Source: Demequina activiva
Lineage (GTDB): Bacteria; Actinomycetota; Actinomycetes; Actinomycetales; Demequinaceae
Assembly (NCBI RefSeq): GCF_016862815.1
Contig: NZ_BONR01000001.1
Span: forward strand, 558,001-622,000
Length of the DNA: 64,000 bases
Direction: 5' to 3'
Below the pieces are notes generated by a model. It saw nothing but the letters and a program-made list of their open reading frames with translations, made no database searches and was not told where the DNA came from. Of the stretch, positions 8,813 through 16,068 are shown in pieces. The stretch's first letter is position 1, and each line of letters starts with the position of its first letter. The position numbers were made by a program, and so were the translations under genes.

Positions 8813-9985
8813 ATGCGCGTTCTCATCAGGACCCTGCCGCTGGACCGCGGAAACTACGGGGGCATGCTGCAAGCATTCGCGCTCCAGACTGTGATGAAGC
8901 AGCTGGGGGCGAGTCCACGGACCGACGCGACATGCTGGCGCACGCCCCAGCAGCTCGCCAAGCACCACGCGCGCCGCGTCAAGAGCCGCCTCCAGCCGCG
9001 CCCGCAGATGATGGTCGAGGTCAGCCGCGCCCGCTACCGCCCCGTGGTCTCGCGCTTCCTGAACGAGCACGTGGACCTGGTGTCGCTGTACGACGGGCTG
9101 TCCCGCCCGCGCCGCTCCGTGATCGAGGACGCGCAGGCGTTCGTGGTGGGCAGCGACCAGGTGTGGCGCAAGCCGTACAGCCAGCTGGGCTCCTTCTACC
9201 TCGACTTCCTCGACGCGGCCGATGCCCGTCCCCGAGTCGCGTATGCCGCCTCCTTCGGCACGGATCCCCGCGCCGAGTACTCGGCCGCGGACCTCGCGCT
9301 GGCCGGCAGGCAGCTGCGACTGTTCGACGCCATCGGCGTGCGCGAGACCGCCGCCGTGGAGCAGATCGCCGCAACCTGGGGTCTCGAGGCGGCCCACAAC
9401 CTCGACCCCGTGATGCTGCTCGACCCGGCGGACTACGCAGCGCTCGCCCCCGGGCGTGCGTTCGAGCATCCCGAGCTCGAGCGCCAGCGCGAAGGCGCCG
9501 CCGTGTTCGACTACGCATACGTGCTGGACGGCTCGCCCGCGATCGCTCAGGCGTTGGACGGCCTGGCCGCGGCATCGTCCGTCCCTAGCGTGCGACTGCC
9601 GCTGCCCGCGCCCCGCAGCGTGGAGGAGTACCGCCGGGACCCGGCCGCGTACTCGGTGGCGCACGTGACGGACTGGCTGCGAGGCTTCGCGCACGGCCGG
9701 CGCGTGGTCACGGACTCCTTCCACGGCACGGTGCTGTCGCTGGTGCATCGCCGGCCATTCGTGGCGATCGTCAACTGGTCCCGCGGCGCGGACCGCTTCG
9801 CGTCGCTCGCGCAGCTGCCCTCGCTCGCGCCGCACTTCGTGGAGCTCGACCAGGTCGCGGAGGGCGGTGCGGAGTTCCTCGAGTCCCGCCTGTCCCAGCC
9901 CATCGACTGGGATGCGGTGGGGCGCGAGGTGGACGCAGCACGCGCAGGCTCCATCGCGTTCCTGCGCGAGTCGCTGTCGCTGTAG
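8813..9985 (+). CDS. Polysaccharide pyruvyl transferase family protein
   Basis: A 390-residue member of the CsaB/polysaccharide pyruvyl transferase family, which moves pyruvate from phosphoenolpyruvate to a sugar or builds similar ketals. Characteristic parts are the N-terminal strand with the DRGNYGGMLQAFALQ loop, FVVGSDQVWRK, VAYAASFGTD, and the C-terminal VVTDSFHGTVLSLVHRRPF nucleotide-fold motif. ATG 8813 is preceded by GGGGGAGC at good spacing. It stands alone on the plus strand, some 3 kb from the polysaccharide genes at the left end. Its substrate is not predictable. Confidence 0.88.
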   Translation: MRVLIRTLPLDRGNYGGMLQAFALQTVMKQLGASPRTDATCWRTPQQLAKHHARRVKSRLQPRPQMMVEVSRARYRPVVSRFLNEHVDLVSLYDGLSRPRRSVIEDAQAFVVGSDQVWRKPYSQLGSFYLDFLDAADARPRVAYAASFGTDPRAEYSAADLALAGRQLRLFDAIGVRETAAVEQIAATWGLEAAHNLDPVMLLDPADYAALAPGRAFEHPELERQREGAAVFDYAYVLDGSPAIAQALDGLAAASSVPSVRLPLPAPRSVEEYRRDPAAYSVAHVTDWLRGFAHGRRVVTDSFHGTVLSLVHRRPFVAIVNWSRGADRFASLAQLPSLAPHFVELDQVAEGGAEFLESRLSQPIDWDAVGREVDAARAGSIAFLRESLSL

Positions 9986-10090
9986 CCGCCGGCGCGGCAT
10001 GGCCCCCTGCGCGCCCGGGCCGGGACGGCTCCAGCTCCCCGCGTGGGCCCTGCCCACGAAGGGGAACCGAAGCCGCCTCCCCCGGCTCGT

Positions 10091-10109
10091 GCGGCGCCAC
10101 AGGCGCCGC
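10091..10109. terminator. Hairpin between convergent genes
   Basis: Perfect 8-bp arms GCGGCGCC and GGCGCCGC are separated by ACA. The hairpin lies between the pyruvyl transferase gene (+) and a CAP lipoprotein gene (-). There is no strong T-run on either side, so it is a plausible two-way terminator rather than a certain one. Confidence 0.45.
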
Positions 10110-10113
10110 GCGT

Positions 10114-10794
10114 CTATCCGTAGAACATCTGGGAGCAGACCCAGCCGCCGATGCTCGCGGCATCGGCGGCCGGCTCGGTGCGGTCGCCCACCGCGTGAGC
10201 GACGCAGCCCACCCCCAGCTTCTCGAAGTCGTCATTCATGATGTTCTCGCGGTGGCTCTCGGAGTCGATCCACAGCTGGTGCAGAGCCCGCGCCGGGCCG
10301 TCGCCGCGCACCAGGTTCTCGCCCACCACGCTCGCAGTGCAGTCGAACTCGAGCTTCTCGTGCTCGAGCTCATCCTTGGTCAAGGCCTCCTCCGCCCGCT
10401 CCACGGCTTGGTCCGCCGCGCAGTCCGTCCACTCGAGAGCGGCCTCGTCCTCGGTGGCGCGAGCCGCGTTCGCCAGGTCGAAGATGTCGCGCGCGATGGC
10501 CTCCGCCCGCTCGTCCAGGCTGCGCTCGTCCTGGTTCTCCTCCGCGGCGCCCGCGTCCGCACCGTCCTGCACCCCCGCCACCTCGGGGGACGCGGACGGG
10601 TTCGCCTGCACGCTCGACCCCTCCTGCGCATCGGCCGTCGCCTCGCCGGACGGCGCGACCAGGGGAACCTGCTTCTCCGGCAGCGTGGTACCCGTGGGCA
10701 GAGGGCTGCCGGTCGCGTCGACTCCAGCCTCGGTGGACGCGCAGCCGGCCACCAGCACGGCGGTCGCGCCGGCGATCACGAGGGCGCGCGACAT
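10114..10794 (-). CDS. CAP-domain lipoprotein, third paralogue
   Basis: A 226-residue lipoprotein (lipobox VLVAGC). A low-complexity Ser/Pro/Ala/Glu linker covers about 20-100 and the CAP domain is C-terminal (FDLANAARATEDEAALEW, VVGENLVRGDG, SESHRENIMNDDFEKLGVGC). Unlike the copy at 6550, the His and Asn of the cleft motif are intact. The linker would hold the domain away from the membrane. The start is uncertain: ATG 10794 gives a compact signal peptide, while ATG 10839 would add an arginine-rich leader. Confidence 0.82.
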   Translation of the reverse strand: MSRALVIAGATAVLVAGCASTEAGVDATGSPLPTGTTLPEKQVPLVAPSGEATADAQEGSSVQANPSASPEVAGVQDGADAGAAEENQDERSLDERAEAIARDIFDLANAARATEDEAALEWTDCAADQAVERAEEALTKDELEHEKLEFDCTASVVGENLVRGDGPARALHQLWIDSESHRENIMNDDFEKLGVGCVAHAVGDRTEPAADAASIGGWVCSQMFYG

Positions 10795-10859
10795 CCTCGC
10801 CGCGCCCCCACGCGGCCCGTCACCTCTGACTGCGCGCATCCACCTACTGTCGCATTGGA

Positions 10860-11411
10860 TCAGCAACCCTGCAGAACGAATGCCTTCGCGTAGCCGGCGC
10901 TCTGGTACGCGTAGTGGTACACCCAGTACCACGGCGCGAGCGCCTCCCCGGAGTCGATCATCGACACCTCGCCGGTGTCACAGCGCTCCATGATCATGCG
11001 GGCCCGGCTCACGTGCGGGGTGAGCGTGACGACGGCCGCGCTTTCCCAGCCCTGTGCCGCCATCGCCGCGTCCAGGTCGCGTGCCTCACCCCGCGTGGTG
11101 AAGGGGTCTGGCTTCATGCACAGCACCGTGGCGTCCGCCGGCAGAGCGTCGCCCCAGTCCCCCGCGCACACGCGCGCCGCCTGCGGGTACTCGTCGCTCT
11201 CCGCAGGGTCGAGGCTCACCATCAGCGCATCCGAGTGGCCCTGCTCGGCCATTCCGAGAGCGACGTCCATGCGCGCGTCCGTAGGGGGTCCAATCACGAA
11301 GATCACGTCTACGAGGCCGGGCTCGTCGGTGGCGGGCAGCACATACACCGGGATGCCGGCCAGGGCGATCGCCACCGCAGCGACGCCCGCGCCCACCAGC
11401 CAGCGGCGCAC
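10860..11411 (-). CDS. YdcF/ElyC-like (DUF218) membrane-anchored protein
   Basis: A 183-residue protein with an N-terminal membrane helix (VGAGVAAVAIALAGIPVYVL) and a DUF218-like domain (VIFVIGPPTDARMDVALGMA, TTRGEARDLDAAM, VTLTPHVSRARMIMERC). Family members such as SanA and ElyC act around envelope barrier function, but their biochemistry is poorly known. The GTG at 11411 lies 5 nt after the stop of the FAD/Fe-S dehydrogenase, so the two are probably co-transcribed. Confidence 0.75.
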   Translation of the reverse strand: MRRWLVGAGVAAVAIALAGIPVYVLPATDEPGLVDVIFVIGPPTDARMDVALGMAEQGHSDALMVSLDPAESDEYPQAARVCAGDWGDALPADATVLCMKPDPFTTRGEARDLDAAMAAQGWESAAVVTLTPHVSRARMIMERCDTGEVSMIDSGEALAPWYWVYHYAYQSAGYAKAFVLQGC

Positions 11412-11416
11412 GGGAC

Positions 11417-14296
11417 TCAGAGCCGCTCCGCCAGCAGCTGGGCGAGGTGGCGGCCCTGGACGCCGGCAAGCTCATCCGCCTGCGTGCGGCAGCTGACGCC
11501 GTCCGCCAGGTAGACCGAGTGCTGCGGCGCCTCGCGCAGCGCCGGCAGCAACGAGTTCTCCGCGACCTGCACGGAGACGTCGTAGTGGCCCTTCTCGGTG
11601 CCCCAGTTTCCGGCCAGCCCGCAGCAGCCGGAGGTCTCGGTGACCGTCGCGCCCAGGCTGGCCAGCAGCTCACGGTCCGCGCCAAACCCGGTGACGCTGT
11701 ACTGGTGGCAGTGAGGCTGGACCACCAGATCGACGCCGTCGAGCCGCGGCGGCTGCCAGTCGCGGCGCGGCTGCACCGGGGCGCGACCCGTCAGAACCTC
11801 CGCCAGCGTGTAGGTGCCCGTGGCGACGGCGGCAGCGCGCGGGTCCTCGGGCAGCAGCTCCGTCAGGTCGCTGCGCAGCGTCGCGGTGCAGGAGGGCTCC
11901 ACGCCGATGATCGGGATGCCGTTGATCGCGTAGGGGCCCAGGATCTGCAGCAGGTCCTGCAGCCGGCGCCGCGCCGCGTCGAGCTGGCCCGTGGAGATCC
12001 AGGTGACGCCGCAGCACGCCTGGGCATCCGGCACGATCACCTCGAAGCCGGCGTCCTCCAGCACCGTGAGGAACGCCTGCGAGATCTCCGGGTCCAGCCC
12101 GTCCGTGAAGCTGTCCGTCCACAGCACCACGCGGCGCCGGGTCCTCTGCACGGGCGTCGAGCGGCCACCGCGCCCGGCCGATGCCCGCCTCGCCTTGGCC
12201 TCCTGGCTGCGCCTGAAGGGCGTGGCGGCGAACTCCGGCAGCCGGCGGCGCGTGTCCATCCCGGCGGCGCCCACCGCGACGCGCTGGATCCACGCGGGGC
12301 GCAGCAGGGCGTTGACCAGGCGAGGGGCGACTCCCACCACGCGGAGCCACCGCGGCAGCCACCCGATGCTGTAGTGAGTCAGGGGCCTGGCTTTGTTCTT
12401 GTAGGTCCGGTGCAGCACCTCGGCCTTGTACGCCGCCATGTCCACGCCGGAAGGGCAGTCCGAGCTGCACGCCTTGCAGCTCAGGCACAGGTCCAGGCTC
12501 TCCCGCACCTCGGGCGCGGTCAGGCCCCCCACGAGCGTGCCGTTGATCGCGTCCTGCAGCACGCGGGCGCGCCCGCGCGTCACGTCCTTCTCATCCCCCG
12601 TGGCCGCGTACGAGGGGCACATGAAGCCGCTCCCGCTGCCGATCGCATCGGCCCGGCACTTGCCCACGCCCGTGCACCGGTGGACGGCCTCGGTGAGGTC
12701 GCCGTGATCGTGCGCGAACGCGAGCCCGCTGCTGCGCGGCGTGCGCGGCGCGGCCGGCCGGCGCAGGTCTGCGTCCAGCGGCGCGGGGTCCACGATCACA
12801 CCCGGGTTGAGCGAACCGGCCGGGTCGAACAGCGCCTTGACCTGCCCGAACAGTGCGACCGCCTCCGGCGAGTACATCGCGCTCAGCAGCTCGCCGCGAG
12901 CGCGACCGTCGCCGTGCTCGCCGGACAGCGACCCGCCGTGGCTCGCCACCAGCGCGGCCGCGTCCTCCATGAACGCGCGCAGGGGGCGGCCGGACTCGGT
13001 CAACGGGATGTCCAGGCGCACGTGGATGCAGCCGTCCCCGAAGTGACCGAACGGCTGGCCCGTCACCCCATGGCTGTCCATGAGGTCGTCGAAGTCCCGC
13101 AGGTACTGACCCAGGCGCTCCGGCGGGACGGCGGCGTCCTCCCAGCCGGGCCAGCACTCCTTGTTCTCCGAGCTGCGGCCGGCCAGTCCCGCGCCGTCCG
13201 CGCGGATGGCCCACAGCCGTGCGGCCTCGCGCGGATCCTCGAGCACGCGCACGCTCTGCGTGCCCGCGTCCCGGGTGACGCGCGCCAGGATGTCCCGCGC
13301 CTCGTCCTCGGTGTCCGCGCCCACCTCGACGAACAGCCACCCGGCCCCGGGAGGCAGGTCCGGGATCGCATCCGCACCCTTGGCGAGCCGGATGCGCTCC
13401 ACGAGCCGCGCGTCCAGCCCCTCGACCGCGTGGGGGCCGTGCGCCATGATCGGCACCACCGCATCGGCCGCCGCCGGCATGTCCGCGTACCCCAGGGCGA
13501 GGGTGATGCGCACCGGAGCGATGGGCACCAGCCGCACGGTCGCCTCGAGCGTGGTGGCCAGCGTGCCCTCCGTGCCCACCAGGAAGCGTGCGAGGTCAGC
13601 GCCGCTCTCCGGCAGCAGATGCTCGAGCGAGTAGCCGCTGACCTGGCGGTCGAACCGGCCGAACTCCGTGCGCACCAGCGCCAGGTTCGCGCGCACCAGC
13701 TCCGCCAGGCCCGCCACGGCATCGGCCGTGCCGGGTCCCGCCGTCACGCGCTGTCCGGCGCCGGTGACCACGTCCAGGCTGTGCACGTTCTGGGCGGTCT
13801 TGCCGTGGGCGACGGCGTGAGGGCCGCAGGCGTTGTTGCCGATCATCCCGCCCAGCGTCGCGCGGTTGGTGGTCGACGGGTCCGGGCCAAAGCGCAGCTG
13901 ATGCGGTGCGGCGACCTTCTGGAGCTCGGACAGCACGACGCCGGGCTGCACACGAGCGGTGCGCGCCTGCGGGTCGACCTCGAGGATGCGGTTCATATGA
14001 CGGCTGGTGTCGATCACCACGCCGGGGCCGATGGAGTTGCCGGCCACCGAGGTGCCGCCACCGCGCATGGTGACGCTCGCACCGCTCTCGCGCGCCGCGT
14101 CCAAGGCCGCCATCAGGTCGCTCGCGTCCCGTGGGAACACCACCACGGCGGGCGGCACACGGTAGTTGGAGGCGTCCGTGGAGTATTCGGCGCGGCGGCG
14201 GGCGCCCGCGTCGACCTCACCGTCCATGGCCTCGCGCAGGGCCGCCGCGACGTCGCTGGTGCGGGGCGCGGGGGCGGTGGTGGTCACGAGCGTCAT
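11417..14296 (-). CDS. FAD-binding and (Fe-S)-binding dehydrogenase (D-lactate / D-2-hydroxyacid type)
   Basis: A 959-residue fusion. An N-terminal FAD domain of the vanillyl-alcohol-oxidase type (VVFPRDASDLMAALDAA, MRGGGTSVAGNSIGPGVVID, GGMIGNNACGPHAVAHGKT) is followed by an FAD-oxidase C domain (FGHFGDGCIHVRLDIPL, LSGEHGDGRARGELL). Next come two Fe-S clusters (CTGVGKCRADAIG..C and CLSCKACSSDCPSG) and two CCG-type cysteine domains (DAQACCGVTW and SGCCGLAGNWGTEKGHY). This domain order matches quinone-linked D-lactate or D-2-hydroxyglutarate dehydrogenases (Dld2/YdiJ type). Electrons probably pass to the quinone pool at the inner face of the membrane. ATG 14296 has a weak GGAA site. Confidence 0.88.
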   Translation of the reverse strand: MTLVTTTAPAPRTSDVAAALREAMDGEVDAGARRRAEYSTDASNYRVPPAVVVFPRDASDLMAALDAARESGASVTMRGGGTSVAGNSIGPGVVIDTSRHMNRILEVDPQARTARVQPGVVLSELQKVAAPHQLRFGPDPSTTNRATLGGMIGNNACGPHAVAHGKTAQNVHSLDVVTGAGQRVTAGPGTADAVAGLAELVRANLALVRTEFGRFDRQVSGYSLEHLLPESGADLARFLVGTEGTLATTLEATVRLVPIAPVRITLALGYADMPAAADAVVPIMAHGPHAVEGLDARLVERIRLAKGADAIPDLPPGAGWLFVEVGADTEDEARDILARVTRDAGTQSVRVLEDPREAARLWAIRADGAGLAGRSSENKECWPGWEDAAVPPERLGQYLRDFDDLMDSHGVTGQPFGHFGDGCIHVRLDIPLTESGRPLRAFMEDAAALVASHGGSLSGEHGDGRARGELLSAMYSPEAVALFGQVKALFDPAGSLNPGVIVDPAPLDADLRRPAAPRTPRSSGLAFAHDHGDLTEAVHRCTGVGKCRADAIGSGSGFMCPSYAATGDEKDVTRGRARVLQDAINGTLVGGLTAPEVRESLDLCLSCKACSSDCPSGVDMAAYKAEVLHRTYKNKARPLTHYSIGWLPRWLRVVGVAPRLVNALLRPAWIQRVAVGAAGMDTRRRLPEFAATPFRRSQEAKARRASAGRGGRSTPVQRTRRRVVLWTDSFTDGLDPEISQAFLTVLEDAGFEVIVPDAQACCGVTWISTGQLDAARRRLQDLLQILGPYAINGIPIIGVEPSCTATLRSDLTELLPEDPRAAAVATGTYTLAEVLTGRAPVQPRRDWQPPRLDGVDLVVQPHCHQYSVTGFGADRELLASLGATVTETSGCCGLAGNWGTEKGHYDVSVQVAENSLLPALREAPQHSVYLADGVSCRTQADELAGVQGRHLAQLLAERL

Positions 14297-14395
14297 TGTT
14301 CCACGCGCCGCCTGGCTGGTTCCGCATCGCTGCGCACCGGCGACGCCCGTCACGCCCGTGTGCTCAGGGGCCGCGCGGGAACGCCGGCGAGCGCG

Positions 14396-15082
14396 TCACG
14401 CCGATGCGCGGTCCCGTCCCGGCAGCGCCGCCGGCTCCACGCCCAGCTCGGCCAGCAGCGCCGCCACCCGACGCTCGATCTCGTCGCGCACCGGGCGCAC
14501 GTTCTCGATCGAGGTGCCGGGCAGCGCATCGAACTCCCAGTCGAGGTAGCGCTTGCCCGGGTACACGGGGCAGGCGTCGCCACAGCCCATGGTGACCACC
14601 ACATCGGCCGCCTTGAGCGTCTCCTCCGTCCAGGGCTTGGGGAACTCCCCGGAGATGTCGATGCCGACCTCGCGCATGGCCGCCACCGAGTGCTCGTTCA
14701 GCGCCGTGCCGGGCTCGGAGCCGCCGGACCAGCCGATGGCGCGCGTGCCCGCCATCGCCTCGAAGAAGCCCAGCGCCATCTGCGACTTGCCTGCATTGTG
14801 GACGCACAGGAACAGCACCACGGGGGTGCCGTCGTGGTGCTCGGCCTCGACGCGGCTGAGCGCGTGCAGGCGCTGACGGGCGAAGCGCTCGGCCAGCAGC
14901 GGCAGGTAGTTCGGCACGGTCGCGCGGGAGGCGAACTCGTCATACGAGCTGCGCAGGAACTGCTCGATGGTCTCCCGGTTGAAGGTGCCCACGAACTCGG
15001 ACTCGAGCTGCTTGGCGGCGATCTCGAGGGCGTAGGACTGGTCGATGCTGAGGCTGCGGAAGCGGTGCAGGGGGTCGGTCAT
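14396..15082 (-). CDS. arsC: Arsenate reductase / arsenate-mycothiol transferase ArsC
   Basis: A 228-residue protein with an N-terminal three-helix region (about 1-85, SLSIDQSYALEIAAKQLESE) and a low-molecular-weight-phosphatase fold beginning VVLFLCVHNAGKSQMALGFF. A GCGDACPVYPGKRYLDWEF segment supplies further Cys. In place of the phosphatase CX5R loop it has CVHNAGK, with Lys where Arg usually sits; I recall this variant in actinobacterial ArsC proteins. It would reduce arsenate with mycothiol or thioredoxin. The ATG overlaps the stop of the regulator gene upstream (ATGA). No arsenite exporter is adjacent. Confidence 0.85.
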   Translation of the reverse strand: MTDPLHRFRSLSIDQSYALEIAAKQLESEFVGTFNRETIEQFLRSSYDEFASRATVPNYLPLLAERFARQRLHALSRVEAEHHDGTPVVLFLCVHNAGKSQMALGFFEAMAGTRAIGWSGGSEPGTALNEHSVAAMREVGIDISGEFPKPWTEETLKAADVVVTMGCGDACPVYPGKRYLDWEFDALPGTSIENVRPVRDEIERRVAALLAELGVEPAALPGRDRASA

Positions 15083-15747
15083 GACGATGCTCCTGGGGTG
15101 AGGGCGGCAGCGAGACGCTGCACGCGGGGCTCGATCTGGGCGAAGGAGTCGGCGAACGCCTCGGGGGCGTCCGTCGCGGCGGGGTCGGGGACGGACCAGT
15201 GCAATTGGGCGCGGCCCTCCAGATCCTCGTAGGCGTTGTCGCACACGGCGACGATGAGGTCGCCCTCGCGGGCGGCGTCCTCGAGCGCGCGCGGGCGCGA
15301 GTCCAGGGGGCCGAGTCCGTGACGGTCGAGCTCGGCGAGGGCGTACGGGTTGATCTGGTCCGCGGGGTGGGTCCCGGCCGATGCGACGGGCACGTCGCTC
15401 TGCCGCGCGAAGAGGCTGGCGGCGAACTGCGATCGCGCAGCGTTCGCGGTGCAGACGAAGACCACGCGGCAGGCGCCCAGGGCTGGCGAGCCCGTCACCG
15501 TGGCGGCGACCAGCGGCGTCTCCCAGTCGAGCGCCAGGTAGGAGCGTCTCCCGTCGCCGTCCGAGCGGCGGCGGCGCACCACGCCGGCCTCCGTGAGCAC
15601 GCCGATGTGGTGGGCGAGGAGGTTCGACGGCAGGTCGAGGTCCCGGCTCAGCGCGGTGGGCGAGGTGTCCCCCAGCGCGAGCGCGTCGACGATGCGCAGG
15701 CGCTGCGGATCCGCGAGGGCGGACAGGAGGGTGAGGCGATCCGTCAC
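15079..15747 (-). CDS. ArsR-type repressor fused to a low-molecular-weight phosphatase/arsenate reductase domain
   Basis: A 222-residue two-domain protein. Residues 1-75 form an ArsR winged helix (LSALADPQRLRIVDALALG, LSRDLDLPSNLLAHHIGVL). Residues from about 90 on form an LMW-phosphatase fold with the CX5R loop VVFVCTANAARSQFAASLF and the C-terminal SVPDPAATDAPEAF. The gene would sense arsenic and control itself and arsC through the palindrome just upstream. The GTG start at 15747 puts the DNA-binding domain at the N terminus; longer frames cross the operator. Which domain binds the metal is not visible: I see no CxC pair in the ArsR part. Confidence 0.85.
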   Translation of the reverse strand: MTDRLTLLSALADPQRLRIVDALALGDTSPTALSRDLDLPSNLLAHHIGVLTEAGVVRRRRSDGDGRRSYLALDWETPLVAATVTGSPALGACRVVFVCTANAARSQFAASLFARQSDVPVASAGTHPADQINPYALAELDRHGLGPLDSRPRALEDAAREGDLIVAVCDNAYEDLEGRAQLHWSVPDPAATDAPEAFADSFAQIEPRVQRLAAALTPGASS

Positions 15748-15757
15748 GCTGTGATAG

Positions 15758-15779
15758 TACCTCAATTCTGATTGAGATA
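15758..15779. promoter_or_regulatory. ArsR-type operator/promoter of the arsenic operon
   Basis: CTCAATTCTGATTGAG (15761-15776) is a perfect 6-bp inverted repeat with a 4-base spacer, flanked by TA on both sides. It begins 14 nt upstream of the GTG start of the ArsR-fusion gene. On the minus strand TACTAT, just downstream of the palindrome, could be a -10 element, so a bound repressor would block the promoter. Size and placement fit autoregulation by ArsR-family proteins. Confidence 0.7.
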
Positions 15780-15869
15780 CTGCCCTCGTCGCCGCCGGTG
15801 GGTGACACGCCCGGTATGCCCGAATTGCGCCTGACGCTGGGGCGACGGTCGCTAGCATCGAGGCCGTGG

Positions 15870-15889
15870 CGCTCCCAGCTCTGGGAGCG
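15870..15889. promoter_or_regulatory. 20-bp dyad of unknown role
   Basis: Nine-base perfect arms (CGCTCCCAG and CTGGGAGCG) are separated by CT. The dyad lies in the 321-nt region (15748-16068) between the divergent arsenic operon and the large secreted-protein gene. That region holds the ars operator, this dyad, two CRP-like sites and a promoter, and no convincing gene. The dyad could be an operator or a small hairpin. Confidence 0.4.
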
Positions 15890-15911
15890 TCCCTGCGCTG
15901 CGCCGATAACG

Positions 15912-15929
15912 GTGTGAGTTTTGTCACAC
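15912..15929. promoter_or_regulatory. CRP/GlxR-like binding site (upstream)
   Basis: The sequence GTGTGAGTTTTGTCACAC is a perfect inverted repeat with 6-bp arms and a 6-base spacer. It contains the TGTGA-N6-TCACA pattern used by CRP-family regulators such as GlxR of actinobacteria. It lies about 60 bp upstream of the -35 box of the secreted-protein gene, a position compatible with activation. Confidence 0.55.
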
Positions 15930-15973
15930 GCCACTACCCGTGTCACATGCGTCACTCCTGCAACACGTCCACG

Positions 15974-16001
15974 TTGACAGTGTGAGAAATCTCACTAACG
16001 T
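15974..16001 (+). promoter_or_regulatory. Sigma-70-type promoter with an embedded CRP-like palindrome
   Basis: A perfect -35 TTGACA (15974-15979) and a -10 TAACGT (15996-16001) are spaced by 16 bp. The spacer is occupied by TGTGAGAAATCTCACT (15981-15996), whose core GTGAGAAATCTCAC is a perfect dyad and matches 9 of 10 positions of TGTGA-N6-TCACA. A protein bound there would cover the promoter, so this second site suggests repression. The gene start is 67 bp downstream with a GGGGAGG ribosome site. Confidence 0.6.
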
Positions 16002-16068
16002 GAGGCTGAAGGGGGCGCTGAGGGGTGGCCAAGTAGGCAACCTGCCCCCACAGGCTGGGGAGGCTGCG

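Noticed and set aside
11447..15232. A 1261-codon plus-strand frame
   Set aside because: It lies opposite the FAD/Fe-S dehydrogenase and ars genes, all with clear motifs on the minus strand. The product is Arg/His/Gly-rich with no recognisable fold.
15866..15985. Possible leaderless small gene with TAGCAT just upstream of a GTG (about 38 codons)
   Set aside because: It would run through the dyad, the upstream CRP-like site and the TTGACA box. The product has no coding-like composition, so the regulatory reading is preferred.
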